From contig LSRX01000297.1 of NCBI GenBank assembly GCA_001939145.1, positions 146,282 to 210,281 of the forward strand: a stretch of 64,000 nt of DNA, written 5' to 3'. Below the pieces are notes generated by a model. The model did not search any database and was not told the DNA's origin. It worked only from the letters and a program-made list of their open reading frames with translations. This DNA comes from Symbiodinium microadriaticum. Its lineage: Eukaryota > Sar > Dinophyceae > Suessiales > Symbiodiniaceae. Each line of letters opens with the position of its first letter. Position 1 is the stretch's first letter. The position numbers and the translations under genes are program-made. Shown one piece after another: positions 54,600-63,237 of this stretch.

Positions 54600-54719
54600 G
54601 TTAGGACTAGGTGGACCCTTGGGGATATAGACCCTCTCAATAAGGTTCCCTTTAAGAGAGCCACAAGTAGCGTTAAGAAGGGTCCCCTTTTGAGAGGTCT
54701 CCCTAATACTACCTAGGAT
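54600..54719. mobile_element. family E element E3
   Basis: GTTAGGACTAGGTGGACCCT ... GACCCTCTCAATAAGGTTCC ... TCTCCCTAATACTACCTAGG. Confidence 0.8.
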
Positions 54720-54845
54720 TAAAAACTCTTACAACAAATAGGCTTCACGATTCTCGTCTTGGATCCGCAGACTCAGGGACGATGGACGTCGTAGTATCAG
54801 TAACCATGGCAAGACGAAATCGACTGCAAAACCCAAGAGGATCCT

Positions 54846-55010
54846 GGGTTTGGGGTTTAGGGGTTTAGGGTTTTAGGGTTTAGGGTTTTAGGGTTTAGGG
54901 GTTATTAGGGTTTGGGGTTTAGGGTTTTAGGGCTTTAGGGCTTCAGGGTTTAGGGTTTTAGGGTTTAGGGTTTCAGGGTTTCAGGTTTTAGGGTTTAGGG
55001 TTTAGGGAAC
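54846..55010 (+). repeat. telomere-like block, TTTAGGG orientation
   Basis: About 23 units, alternating TTTAGGG and TTTTAGGG. Confidence 0.95.
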
Positions 55011-55026
55011 CAACAAGTCAACAAGG

Positions 55027-55345
55027 TCACAGATTCTCACATCCAGAGTGCTTGACTGTCAACCTCCATGAAAGCAGGGAGCCAACAAAGCACGTAAACG
55101 CAAGCATCTTCCAACTGAGGGTCTCCGAACTTCCCCCCGTGTACCGGGCAAAGCATAGGAACTGCATGTTTACGTGCTCTGTTAAGCCCCGGTTACAGCG
55201 TGGCTTCATGATGTCCGGTCGCGACGCGAGCGCTTGCGTCTTCCGCGCAGGCATCAGTACTGGCCTGCGCAGCTTGGTCCAACGAGGCCCGAGAACTAAT
55301 TTGAAACATAACTTAATAAGGCCCGTTACAGGGACCATAAGGTGA
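55027..55345. CDS. about 100-codon open region, both strands open
   Basis: Plus: VNLHESREPTKHVNASIFQL, RVSELPPVYRAKHRNCMFTC, SVKPRLQRGFMMSGRDASAC. Minus, with ATG at 55338: MVPVTGLIKLCFKLVLGPRW, TKLRRPVLMPARKTQALASR, PDIMKPRCNRGLTEHVNMQF. Both have about 62 percent G/C at third positions. One is very probably coding. Confidence 0.5.
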
Positions 55346-55437
55346 TCCCTGTGTGAAATCCTACGTCCCTCCTTGCTAATTCGTCATAACTCTAGTTGAA
55401 ATTGGCTGCAGCACATCTCGCAGATGTGTTCACAAGC

Positions 55438-55665
55438 CTACGGGGTCCTGTGTTTCTCTCGTGTGTGTGTGTGTGTGTGTCTTGTCAAGACATTACTATG
55501 GAGGGTCTGCCCAATTTTGGCAAAGTCGAACATAGGGTTTAACCACCCTTCTCCTGAGGTCCTGACGGCAACGCCTAAACCACCGTTTACCCGAAACCAC
55601 GCTAAACCCCACAGAAAGCCTTCATGAGGCCTAAACAGGAATTGCATGCTTCGGGGAGGCTCCAT
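55438..55665 (-). CDS. 75-codon ORF with ATG
   Basis: MEPPRSMQFLFRPHEGFLWG, LAWFRVNGGLGVAVRTSGEG, WLNPMFDFAKIGQTLHSNVL; the tail THTHT is a CA microsatellite. Confidence 0.45.
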   Translation of the reverse strand: MEPPRSMQFLFRPHEGFLWGLAWFRVNGGLGVAVRTSGEGWLNPMFDFAKIGQTLHSNVLTRHTHTHTREKHRTP

Positions 55666-55685
55666 GAGGTTGAGGGTTTAGAGTT

Positions 55686-55779
55686 TACCCATAGGCCCCG
55701 AAGTAGTTCCTTTTTGGGATTCCCCTATAGGATTCCAAATATAAACCACAACAGGAAACTACTTAGAGGCCTATGGGTA
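55686..55779. mobile_element. family B element B9, 94 bp
   Basis: TACCCATAGGCCCCGAAGTA ... CTACTTAGAGGCCTATGGGT and A. Followed by G, then 28 bp open (VEKLSLRNS) to GTAAAC. Confidence 0.9.
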
Positions 55780-56099
55780 GGGTTGAGAAATTGAGTTTGA
55801 GGAATTCGGTAAACAACAAGACCTCTCTTACACAACTTTGAGCTGCTATCGCTGAAAGCAGGATCCAGAAATCGTGTGACATAGTTTGGAAGTTTGGAGT
55901 ACATTCCGCTCATTGACTACGAGCAATTGGGTTTTTATTTGCGAGGCTCCGGTGAACCGATTTGCCCTACCCGCCTTCTTCCAGCTGCTTCAAAGCCTGA
56001 ACGGTACGAGGCTTTTGCCATACAAGCCATACATGGTTTTAAAACCTAAGTTGTAGAGAAGGCTTCGCAGGCACGGCAGCAAAAGGTTTCTTAATAGTT

Positions 56100-56393
56100 T
56101 TGAAAAGGTATCGGAAATCTCCTAATCGATTCCTTAGCAAGGCTGTCGTGGAGTCTTTGGCTAGAGCTGCTGGGCTCTTGCTCGGGGAGTTAATCAGACT
56201 TAACGCAACTTACCATACTCAGACCCAGACGCTTCCAAAGTTTGCTAGCTTCAAACTTGGTACCTTACTGGGCCCTGTAACCCTAAACCCTAGGACATCC
56301 TCTAACCCGAAGACTCCAAATAGCCCAAAGAAGGTACCATTTATAGACTTTAGACCCCAAAGTAGGTACTATTTGTATACTTGGGGCTGCTAA
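56100..56393 (+). CDS. 97-codon open frame, helical N-terminus
   Basis: KRYRKSPNRFLSKAVVESLA, RAAGLLLGELIRLNATYHTQ, TQTLPKFASFKLGTLLGP, then a GTAACC site followed by repeat-like sequence. The first 58 codons are convincing; the rest (NPRTSSNPKTPN) probably lies outside the exon. Confidence 0.55.
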   Translation: MKRYRKSPNRFLSKAVVESLARAAGLLLGELIRLNATYHTQTQTLPKFASFKLGTLLGPVTLNPRTSSNPKTPNSPKKVPFIDFRPQSRYYLYTWGC

Positions 56394-56639
56394 GCCCTAA
56401 ACCCTAAACCCTAGGCATCCTTTAACCCTACAAACCCCAGGGTTAGGTCTTGATCAGGCCCCCTAATCTCCAGGCGGGTTCAGTGTATACTGTTGGCAAA
56501 GACACTTTCATCGACCGAGACGGACTCCCGGCGTGCGGGTGTTTGGGGTTCACGGCTTAGGGTTTCTGGTTTAGGCTTTAGTGGGTTCAGGGTTTCGGGT
56601 TCAGGGTGCTAATCCTTAAGCAAAGCAGGTCGGTTCAGC

Positions 56640-56740
56640 ATGCATCTTATCAAGCAACCACAGTGTGGTCGTCTGACCGATTCAGGGTGCATGATAACAA
56701 GACCTGCAAGAGTCGCTGGTCTCCTACAAACAGGGCTTAC
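56640..56740 (+). CDS. ORF start left of element B10
   Basis: MHLIKQPQCGRLTDSGCMIT, RPARVAGLLQTG, running into B10. The 121-codon frame continues through the element without a stop. Confidence 0.4.
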
Positions 56741-56830
56741 CCATAGGCCCCTAAGTAGTTTCCTTTTGGGACTACCTTATAGGATTCTAAATATAAACAA
56801 CACAAAGGAACTACTTAGGGCCTATGGGCA
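56738..56830. mobile_element. family B element B10, 93 bp
   Basis: TACCCATAGGCCCCTAAGTA ... CTACTTAGGGCCTATGGGCA. The right flank is CA, followed by G. Confidence 0.9.
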
Positions 56831-56831
56831 G

Positions 56832-56952
56832 CTACAACAGTTACTGGGGCTGTGGGGGGTCCGCAGCTTCAGATTTCCAGTGTGCCAAGCGGCTGAGCCA
56901 TGTCAGGTCCAGTGTCATCAGCAACCCTCCCCTGTCGTTAAGGACCTTTGCC
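56832..56952 (+). CDS. exon-like frame starting at the end of B10
   Basis: Acceptor TATGGGCAG; frame YNSYWGCGGSAASDFQCAKR, LSHVRSSVISNPPLSLRTFA; donor GTCAGA. Two other frames are also open here. Confidence 0.45.
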
Positions 56953-57422
56953 GTCAGACATTTCCAGAAGCCCGAATTACCTGTAACCCGAACCCTACAG
57001 AATAGCAATTAATGAGGCTATGATCCCAAAATCATAAGTGTACAGGACATAACGCTTAATTCCTGAATGCCGTAGGTTATTGGATGCCCAGGTAGGGGAG
57101 TGCAGGGATTTACCGTGCAGCCTAAACCGCAAGCCCTCATCCCTCAAGCCCTAAAGCGCCTGGATCAAGTAGTCTTTGTTCATCTTGTGGCCGCGAGCTT
57201 TCTCGAAAGCTTTGACGGCCTCGTGCTTTGGTTTGGGGCTTTGAGGGCTTAGGGACCCCAAACCCTAAACCCGGAACCCTAATGTTTAAGGCTTCGGGAC
57301 ATAATCTAGGAATCTATAGGGCACTGATGGAGAGGCCTGGCCATGCTATAGCAGAAAGGCTCCCTGAAATATTTACCGTAGAAGATACACCAACACCCGA
57401 GTCTAGTCATCGAACCAAATTA

Positions 57423-57456
57423 AACCCAAAAGGAACTACAATGGAGACTATAGGTA
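57423..57456. mobile_element. family A element A8, right part only
   Basis: AACCCAAAAGGAACTACAAT and GGAGACTATAGGTA. Followed by G. Confidence 0.8.
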
Positions 57457-57457
57457 G

Positions 57458-57508
57458 ATCTCAGCCATTGGCTTTTCCGTGCTCTGGCTGGTCCCCACGA
57501 GTCATGAG
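57458..57508 (+). CDS. 17-codon exon-like frame between A8 and GTAAGC
   Basis: Acceptor CTATAGGTAG, ISAIGFSVLWLVPTSHE in phase 0, donor GTAAGC. Short, but both borders are strong. Confidence 0.4.
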
Positions 57509-57590
57509 GTAAGCCGCGACCACGAAGCCAGTTCGGTTGACCTTAACAGTTTATAGGTTCGGGTCGAGATAGGAAAGGAAAGCAACCCAC

Positions 57591-57905
57591 ATGGCAAGTT
57601 TAGGGTTTAGGGTTGAGGGGGGGAAGTGCAAAATAACTAAGCTCAACTTGAAGAGCCCGATGGACGCCAAGGTCAGCAGTAGCCTAGAGTCTAGAAGTCC
57701 AGCCACCTACACCAGGGTTGCATACAGTAACATTTTTACACGGAGACGAGAACCTACTACACAGGTGACTCCGCTTCCCCAGAAGCCCAATAACCCCAAA
57801 ACGCTACTAAGCAGCAACACGAGTAGATTTGAGGAAGATGTCCTATACGTCTATAACTTAAGGCTAGTTTTGCTCTCTGGGCCTACAGACAGCCCGATAA
57901 ACTAA
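57591..57905 (+). CDS. 104-codon ORF with ATG
   Basis: MASLGFRVEGGKCKITKLNL, KSPMDAKVSSSLESRSPATY, TRVAYSNIFTRRREPTTQVT, PLPQKPNNPKTLLSSNTSRF, EEDVLYVYNLRLVLLSGPTD. Residues 3-8 (SLGFRV) are translated TTTAGGG repeat; the true start may be the second Met. No rival frame. Unknown family. Confidence 0.6.
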   Translation: MASLGFRVEGGKCKITKLNLKSPMDAKVSSSLESRSPATYTRVAYSNIFTRRREPTTQVTPLPQKPNNPKTLLSSNTSRFEEDVLYVYNLRLVLLSGPTDSPIN

Positions 57906-58024
57906 AGCTTAGGGTCTATAGGGTTTAGGGTTCAGGGGCCCAGAACCCAGCAGTGCAAAGAGGGTGCTCCGTGGGTGCAATGGATGGCGACGAACATCTC
58001 CGGCCTGTCGGTAATATCGCACTT

Positions 58025-58196
58025 TATGGGTAGTTCTCTAAATTGGGGCCCTTCTGAAGGGCTCCTTGAAGGCATCTGTAAGGGCTTCTATAGGGTCCTC
58101 TACATCAGGGTCCCTTTAGATCCGTTTTTATAAAGGTGCCGTACTACTTGCGGGACCTAAACGGGAGACCCCAATTGAGCGAACTACCAGTATATA
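58025..58196. mobile_element. family D element D8, long
   Basis: TTATGGGTAGTTCTCTAAAT and TGGGGCCC ... GACCCCAATTGAGCGAACTA. About 170 bp, the longest copy. Confidence 0.55.
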
Positions 58197-58431
58197 GTGC
58201 CTTACTAGTTTTGGGCAGGGTTTTGGGGCTGTACTGTAATCTACAGCAAGAAGGAGCCCTGAGGAACAGTCTGGGTAATTCTTCGGACCCTAACCCTAAA
58301 CCCAAAACCCAAAACCCTAAACCCTTATCTTAGGTGGATAGGGCCTGACTTCTACTTCCTGGTCTAACTCTGGCTCAAGGCTTCGAATTTAGGGAGAACA
58401 TGGGCTTTGGGGTGTAGGGTGTAGGGCTTGT

Positions 58432-58632
58432 TTGTGCTTTTTTTTTTTGGGTTGGGGGGTGGGGTTTAGGAAGCCGGGGGCTTTGAAGGGAATTAAGGTT
58501 CTGCATAGCCGCGCAGACTGCTGCCGGGATGCGGGCAGAAACTGTGGGTCTCAAAGGCTTGAATTTCTGAGTCTTAAGAAAGGCACATCACAAATTTACT
58601 ATACTACCAGGTGTGCCTTAAAACACCTCTAG
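58432..58632 (+). CDS. 66-codon open frame
   Basis: After a T-run: KVLHSRADCCRDAGRNCGSQ, RLEFLSLKKGTSQIYYTTRC, ALKHL. The first 20 codons (FFFLGWGVGF) are T/G runs and doubtful. Confidence 0.45.
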   Translation: MCFFFLGWGVGFRKPGALKGIKVLHSRADCCRDAGRNCGSQRLEFLSLKKGTSQIYYTTRCALKHL

Positions 58633-58808
58633 ATGTGGATTTATTAGATCCTCCTACGCCCCATGAAGGACACTTTGAAAACAAACGTCCTCATGGCCTA
58701 CCTAGATACCACCCACGAAGTCCGACACAGCACCAGGAACTTCTGTCCAACAGCAGGGTTGAGGAGGGGTATCGAAAACACACCGGGTTCAGGCTCTCGC
58801 CAACATAG
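58611..58808 (+). CDS. 65-codon open frame
   Basis: CLKTPLDVDLLDPPTPHEGH, FENKRPHGLPRYHPRSPTQH, QELLSNSRVEEGYRKHTGFR, LSPT, stop TAG. GTG start, overlapping the end of 58432 in another phase. Hydrophilic; good candidate exon. Confidence 0.5.
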   Translation: MCLKTPLDVDLLDPPTPHEGHFENKRPHGLPRYHPRSPTQHQELLSNSRVEEGYRKHTGFRLSPT

Positions 58809-59323
58809 CTGAAAGCTATCCGTCCGATCCCCCCCCCCCCCCGAAACCTCTGTCAGACTCTATCACGACTGCACTGTTGATCGCTCAATACAGAAGCCTG
58901 AAACCTGAGCCTCTAAGCCAAGAGTCTGAAAACACTACCCCCTAAACCCTAGAGCCGACCTGTTGAATGCCGGCTTAGGGTAGCTAGGGGTGTCTTTTGA
59001 CGCGGGTTTCTTGCTGCTTTACTGTCAAAAGCGGCCCCCCCCCACAAGGAGCCTATTTGTTACAGTACTTTATTGGGGTTTAGGGTTTAGGTTTAGTGGC
59101 TTAAGGTATACCCTCGATTGAACCCAATGTGTGCTCCCTTGCTGTCGGTATTTCTTTCCGCAAGATTTTGTCCGGACACTTTGGTCCCAGCGAGTGAACA
59201 ACGGGGCATAGGCCTGTCAGCCCCTAAGGGGTCCTAGACCCCAAAAGCCTGGACCCAACCTGTAAGCTTTAGTTGAGACTGTGGAGCTGCAAGTCCCGGC
59301 ATATGGAGTACAACCACAACTTT

Positions 59324-59389
59324 CTAGCTAGGGGTGTGAGGGGACTGTGATATTGTGCGGTCTACTCCGGCTGCGATGTTCGTCACACC
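59324..59389 (-). CDS. exon-like frame starting at the left end of A5
   Basis: On the minus strand A5 ends CAGGTAG, then GVTNIAAGVDRTISQSPHTP and S in phase 0, stop TAG. Confidence 0.4.
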   Translation of the reverse strand, partial: GVTNIAAGVDRTISQSPHTPS

Positions 59390-59390
59390 C

Positions 59391-59495
59391 TACCTGTAGT
59401 CTCCATTGTAGTTCCTTTTTTTGGGTTTAACCAATTTTATATTAAGGATCCTAAAAGGGAACCCCAAAAAGGAACTACAATGGAGACTATAGGTA
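59391..59495. mobile_element. family A element A5
   Basis: TACCTGTAGTCTCCATTGTA ... TACAATGGAGACTATAGGTA, 105 bp. Confidence 0.95.
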
Positions 59496-59606
59496 AACCC
59501 TTAAACCCTCACGGATCTACTTAACCCAAATCCCTCTTGGAAGCGCCAGAGACAATCACAACTCCGGAACTCCGAGCCCTGGGACCCCTCCTACAATGAA
59601 AGCTAG

Positions 59607-59699
59607 AACCATAGGCCCCTGAGTAGTTCCTTTTTGGGATTACCTCATAGGATTCTAAACTTAAACCATAAAAAGGAACTACTTAAGGGCCTATGGGGA
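59607..59699. mobile_element. family B element B11
   Basis: ACCATAGGCCCCTGAGTAGT ... CTACTTAAGGGCCTATGGGG. Confidence 0.9.
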
Positions 59700-60200
59700 A
59701 GCCTAATTCCTTCATCTTCTCCTGCGCCTAAAACCCATAATTAACCAAAGGCTCAGGACATCATGAACTGCTGCTGCGGCGGACGAGCATTCGCCATCAG
59801 CGCCTTCACATGGATAGGGCTTGGGGTTTACCTGCAACCCCAAACCCTAGAGAACGGGAGTTTATGACCCCAGGCTTACCGGTTCATTACCCGTAAAACT
59901 CAAACGGTTTGAGGTTTTGGGTTTAGGGTTTAGGGTTTATAGGGCTTGGACACCCGCGCAGAATTGGGTTCGAGGAGAACACCGGAAGCTCAGGTGACTA
60001 CGCACCAGGGTCGCAAGACTGGCGACGTAGAGGATTTATAGGGCTCAGGGGCTTGGTTTAAGGGGTTACTAAAATGAGATATGCCTAGAAGCTATGATCT
60101 AAGGTGCTCGCACTACTGCCCTTTTTACTTAAAACCCCGAAAAAGGTTTAAGGGTTTAGGGAAGCCCAAAAAGGTTTAGGGGTTTAGGGTTTAAGGGAAG

Positions 60201-60271
60201 CCCTTTTTGCTCATTGAAGCCGTGCCTGCATCTTTTGCGGCAACACTGCCAGGAGCGCCTGGCACAGACAG
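60201..60271 (+). CDS. exon-like frame left of A6
   Basis: LLIEAVPASFAATLPGAPGT, D, then A6. See A6 for possible joins. Confidence 0.4.
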
Positions 60272-60344
60272 TACCTATAGTCTCCATTGTAGTTCCTTTT
60301 TGGGGCTACCTTTTGGGATCCAACTGCAATGGAGACTAGAGGTA
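60272..60344. mobile_element. family A element A6, internally deleted
   Basis: TACCTATAGTCTCCATTGTA and GTTCC ... GCAATGGAGACTAGAGGTA, 73 bp. Preceded and followed by G. Removing GTACCT...ACTAGAG restores the empty site ACAGTAGCTC and gives TDSSEKAP then stop; using GGTAG instead gives a longer frame (QRRLHNGLNTSPGSEKGSAQ). Confidence 0.85.
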
Positions 60345-60600
60345 GCTCAGAGAAGGCTCCATAATGGACTAAATACGAGCCCAGGCTCTGAAAAGGGCTC
60401 TGCGCAGGATGTCTCCCCCGTTAACCCCAAAAAATCCCAAACCGCAAGACATCTTGTGCTTCCTTTTTTCTTTTTTTCTTTTTTTTTTGGGGGGGGGGCT
60501 TCATTTGCTCTGAGAGTCTTGGTGTGTGAAAGGTTTTGCGGCCAGGCTTCGGTGCTTGTCTTTCTGCAAATTCCGTAAACCGGGCGGCTCATTCCCTCGT

Positions 60601-60703
60601 TACCTAAGTCTCCATTGTAGTTCCTTTTTTTGGTTTAACCGATTCCATTTTAACGATCCGAAAAGGTAACCCCAAAAAATAACTACAATGGAGACTATGG
60701 GTA
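60601..60703. mobile_element. family A element A7
   Basis: TACCTAAGTCTCCATTGTAG ... TACAATGGAGACTATGGGTA. Followed by G. Confidence 0.9.
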
Positions 60704-60704
60704 G

Positions 60705-60801
60705 ATGAGCAGAGGTGCGGGCCTTGCTGCTCAGAAGAGTCTTTCCCAAGCATGGCATGGAAGACACTCGTTTTACACTACCTAGGACCCATGGAAAGCA
60801 T
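60705..60801 (+). CDS. exon-like frame starting at the end of A7
   Basis: Acceptor CTATGGGTAG; frame EQRCGPCCSEESFPSMAWKT, LVLHYLGPMES; donor GTACAT at the start of a microsatellite. Confidence 0.45.
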
Positions 60802-60978
60802 GTACATAGATGCATACATACATGCATGCATGCATGCATACATACATACAGACATACATTAAGTGTATATATATATATAGACAGATAGATATATGTATAT
60901 AATTCTATATGTATATATATATATATGTATGTATGCAAACACATCGGCATTCATATCTCTGTGTGTGTGTGTGTTTGT
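60802..60978. repeat. ACAT/TGCA/TA/GT microsatellite
   Basis: ATACATACATGCATGCATGC blocks, TA blocks, GT run. Confidence 0.95.
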
Positions 60979-61272
60979 GAAGAAACCAATGTCTAACCCC
61001 AAACCCAAAGATCCGAAAACCCCAAAACCCAATATACCCTAAACCCTAAATGTAAACCCCTTATCCCCTGATCCTGAATGCCAGTCAACGAACACAAGAC
61101 TCAGTCAAAAATTGCCTGCGGCGCGCCGCCGTAACCCCGGCTTTGCATGGCATCGATCTCTGCCTTGCACATTGGCTGAGGATGCTAGGGTTTAGGGTCT
61201 AGGCTTCAAGGTTTAGGGATTTAGGGCTCAGGGTTCAGTGACATAGAAAGTTCCAAATGTTGGAACGGCTAC

Positions 61273-61393
61273 TTATGGGCTTCCATACTTGACGCGAGCG
61301 CAGCCTTGCAGATTCCGGATCTTGAGTCGCGGGCTTTTGTTGGGCTGCACGTGCGACATGCTCGTCAGGAGTATTGGGAATAAGGGGTCGTGG
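61273..61393 (-). CDS. terminal exon candidate with telomere-repeat acceptor
   Basis: Minus strand: GGGTTTAGGGTTAG, then HDPLFPILLTSMSHVQPNKS, PRLKIRNLQGCARVKYGSP, stop TAA. About 73 percent third-position G/C. Upstream minus frame LFCIDVLEHTHDQ (to 61491) could precede it. Confidence 0.5.
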
Positions 61394-61564
61394 CTAACCC
61401 TAAACCCTATAAAATAGCCTATAAACCCTAAGCCCTTAGACCCTGAACCCTGGTCGTGGGTATGTTCTAGTACATCTATACAGAACAGCACTTAAAGTTC
61501 TGGAAAACCCGCGGACCCTGCAACCCCAAAGTCTAAAGCTCTCCATCCCAGAAGAATCAAGGGC

Positions 61565-61690
61565 TTAGGGTTTAGGGTTTAGGGTTCTAGGGCTATAGGG
61601 TTCTAGGGTTATAGGGTTCTAGGGTTCAATCTGTGGGCTTTTTTTTGGGATCTCTTAGACTTTTGGGGTTTAGGGATTTAGGGTGTAGAC
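61565..61690 (+). repeat. TTTAGGG / TTCTAGGG tract
   Basis: Variant GGGTTCTAGGGTTATAGGGT repeated. Confidence 0.85.
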
Positions 61691-61708
61691 TCTCTGCACC
61701 CGGCACGC

Positions 61709-61972
61709 ATGGACCCGGAATGCCCAAGCACTGAACCCTTCGAGCGGCGCCTGCTGCTGCGCGTACATGCAGCCATTGAGGCAAAGGTATGCAAAGTCCG
61801 CAAGGAGGATCAGCTCCTCGTAATTAGGGGTTTGGGATTTTGGGCTCCCGTCCGAAAGAGTCGAAGCACCCACATCGTAGGTAATTTTGCTTTGAAAGTA
61901 TATACTGTTTTGGTACATAGACCCCGTGGGAGGGTCAGGCTCTACTTGGGGATCAGGATACTTAGTAAGTAA
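61709..61972 (+). CDS. 87-codon ORF with ATG; strong first-exon candidate
   Basis: MDPECPSTEPFERRLLLRVH, AAIEAK, then a GTATGC donor at 61787; if read through: VCKVRKEDQLLVIRGLGFWA, PVRKSRSTHIVGNFALKVYT. The first 26 codons have about 70 percent third-position G/C and the ATG has no upstream rival. A minus frame is open opposite. Confidence 0.6.
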   Translation: MDPECPSTEPFERRLLLRVHAAIEAKVCKVRKEDQLLVIRGLGFWAPVRKSRSTHIVGNFALKVYTVLVHRPRGRVRLYLGIRILSK

Positions 61973-62064
61973 TGTTGTAACGACCTGAATTATAGCGCGT
62001 AGCGACTATAGCTACCTTGTTCATAACCCTGCTTGCTAAGTCCCATGATCCTTCAAGTGGAATC

Positions 62065-62160
62065 TGAACCCTAAACCCTAAACCCTGAACCCTAAACCCT
62101 GAACCCTATACCCTAAACCCTAAGCCCGAAACCCGAAACCCTAAACCCTAAACCCTGTGT
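62065..62160 (-). repeat. telomere-like tract, CCCTAAA orientation
   Basis: Fourteen units, several CCCTGAA. Confidence 0.9.
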
Positions 62161-62177
62161 AGGGGGCTGAGTATAGC

Positions 62178-62262
62178 ATGAAAACCTTCGACTTAGGAGG
62201 CCAACAAGTTCAGGGTCTCGGCTCCGGAGATCAGCATGTGGGGTTCCCTCCTAAACCCCACC
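62178..62262 (+). CDS. ORF start with ATG left of element H2
   Basis: MKTFDLGGQQVQGLGSGDQH, VGFPPKPH, then enters H2. Confidence 0.4.
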
Positions 62263-62395
62263 TCAACCCACCAGAACCGACCTTTTTTGGTAGGGTCCCT
62301 AGAACCTACCTGTTTTTTTGTAGGGTCCCTATAAATCCCATATTAGGGCTTTATAATCAGAACCTACAGCGAAGTGGCTTTTGCTAGGTTGGGGT
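62262..62395. mobile_element. family H hairpin element H2
   Basis: AACCCACCAGAACCGACCTT and TTTTGGTAGG; an internal copy CCTACCTGTTTTTTTGTAGG; right end GGCTTTTGCTAGGTTGGGGT. Confidence 0.65.
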
Positions 62396-62435
62396 AAACC
62401 CTACTTGTTCTGGAACTCCTGCGAGATTGGCAGAG

Positions 62436-62538
62436 CCTAAGTTGCTGAGCTCATAAGCCCCCAGAGCTTTAAGCGTGCCTAAACAAAAGGGGGTTATACT
62501 ATCCCAAAAGCGTAAAGTGTACTCCTTCAGCTACTAAG
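62436..62538. mobile_element. family C element C5
   Basis: CCTAAGTTGCTGAGCTCATA ... GTACTCCTTCAGCTACTAAG. Confidence 0.8.
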
Positions 62539-62579
62539 GAGCAGGAAGCCACAAAAGGTTGCAGGCAGGGGGAGCGCAA

Positions 62580-62830
62580 CAACCTTGGCATGACACCTTA
62601 TGAAATGTGATTGTAATTACGTGAACTTTTTTGGAATTGTGTTTCACTATGACAAACCCATTCGGAAACTTCACATGATGTTGCTCTGATTTGATGGTTT
62701 AAGAAATACTCATGTCCAACACTTGTCCCTTAAACTATGACGATTGGAGGATGTTGCTTTTTCATCGACGGGTGTTGTGGTCTTGCTCAAAGCCCGAAAG
62801 AACTTCCAAACCCTAGAATCTGAAAGAAAA
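62580..62830. other. AT-rich interval without heptamers
   Basis: The longest stretch in this part with no telomere-like unit. Frames are short. It could be upstream sequence of the 62872 ORF. Confidence 0.4.
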
Positions 62831-62871
62831 GAATCACTAAACCGTTGAAGACCCTAGCCTAAAAACAAGCA

Positions 62872-63237
62872 ATGGACCCTAAACTCCTAAACCCGACAAA
62901 AACAATGAATGAATGGCAACCGGCAGCTTACGCCGAAGGAGCCCACCATCTTCCAATCGACGATTTCGCAAGTGACCGTCGCTACTTTGGGCCAAGGCGC
63001 CGTATTAGTTGGAATACACTTTGGGTTTGCAAGCATGTGAACAACACAAGATCGCGGTCTACACAGGCCTTTCTAAAGTTCAACTCCCACAGAGAAGGTG
63101 AAAGCTCCATCACATGTACGGAACAAAAACCCTGCGCCCGAGGGCGGTCCCTGACAGGCAGCTCAATGTCCAGGCAAGGGCCATCAATATCCTTGCAGGA
63201 GATCGTTGAACCGAGCTCAACCATGATTAGGGCCTAG
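62872..63237 (+). CDS. 121-codon ORF with ATG, most gene-like ORF
   Basis: MDPKLLNPTKTMNEWQPAAY, AEGAHHLPIDDFASDRRYFG, PRRRISWNTLWVCKHVNNTR, SRSTQAFLKFNSHREGESSI, then CTEQKPCARGRSLTGSSMSR, stop TAG. Full-length with ATG, no low-complexity DNA, even composition. The first residues (DPKLLNPTK) may include a diverged CCCTAAA unit; a second ATG is at codon 12. A minus frame of 80 codons covers the middle. Unknown family; the ending SLQEIVEPSSTMIRA is serine-rich. Confidence 0.65.
   Translation: MDPKLLNPTKTMNEWQPAAYAEGAHHLPIDDFASDRRYFGPRRRISWNTLWVCKHVNNTRSRSTQAFLKFNSHREGESSITCTEQKPCARGRSLTGSSMSRQGPSISLQEIVEPSSTMIRA

Noticed and set aside
35957-59699. Family B elements as exact GT-AG introners
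   Set aside because: The ends CCCATAGG and CCTATGGG give no GT or AG at positions that would restore the empty site; at most they provide the acceptor.
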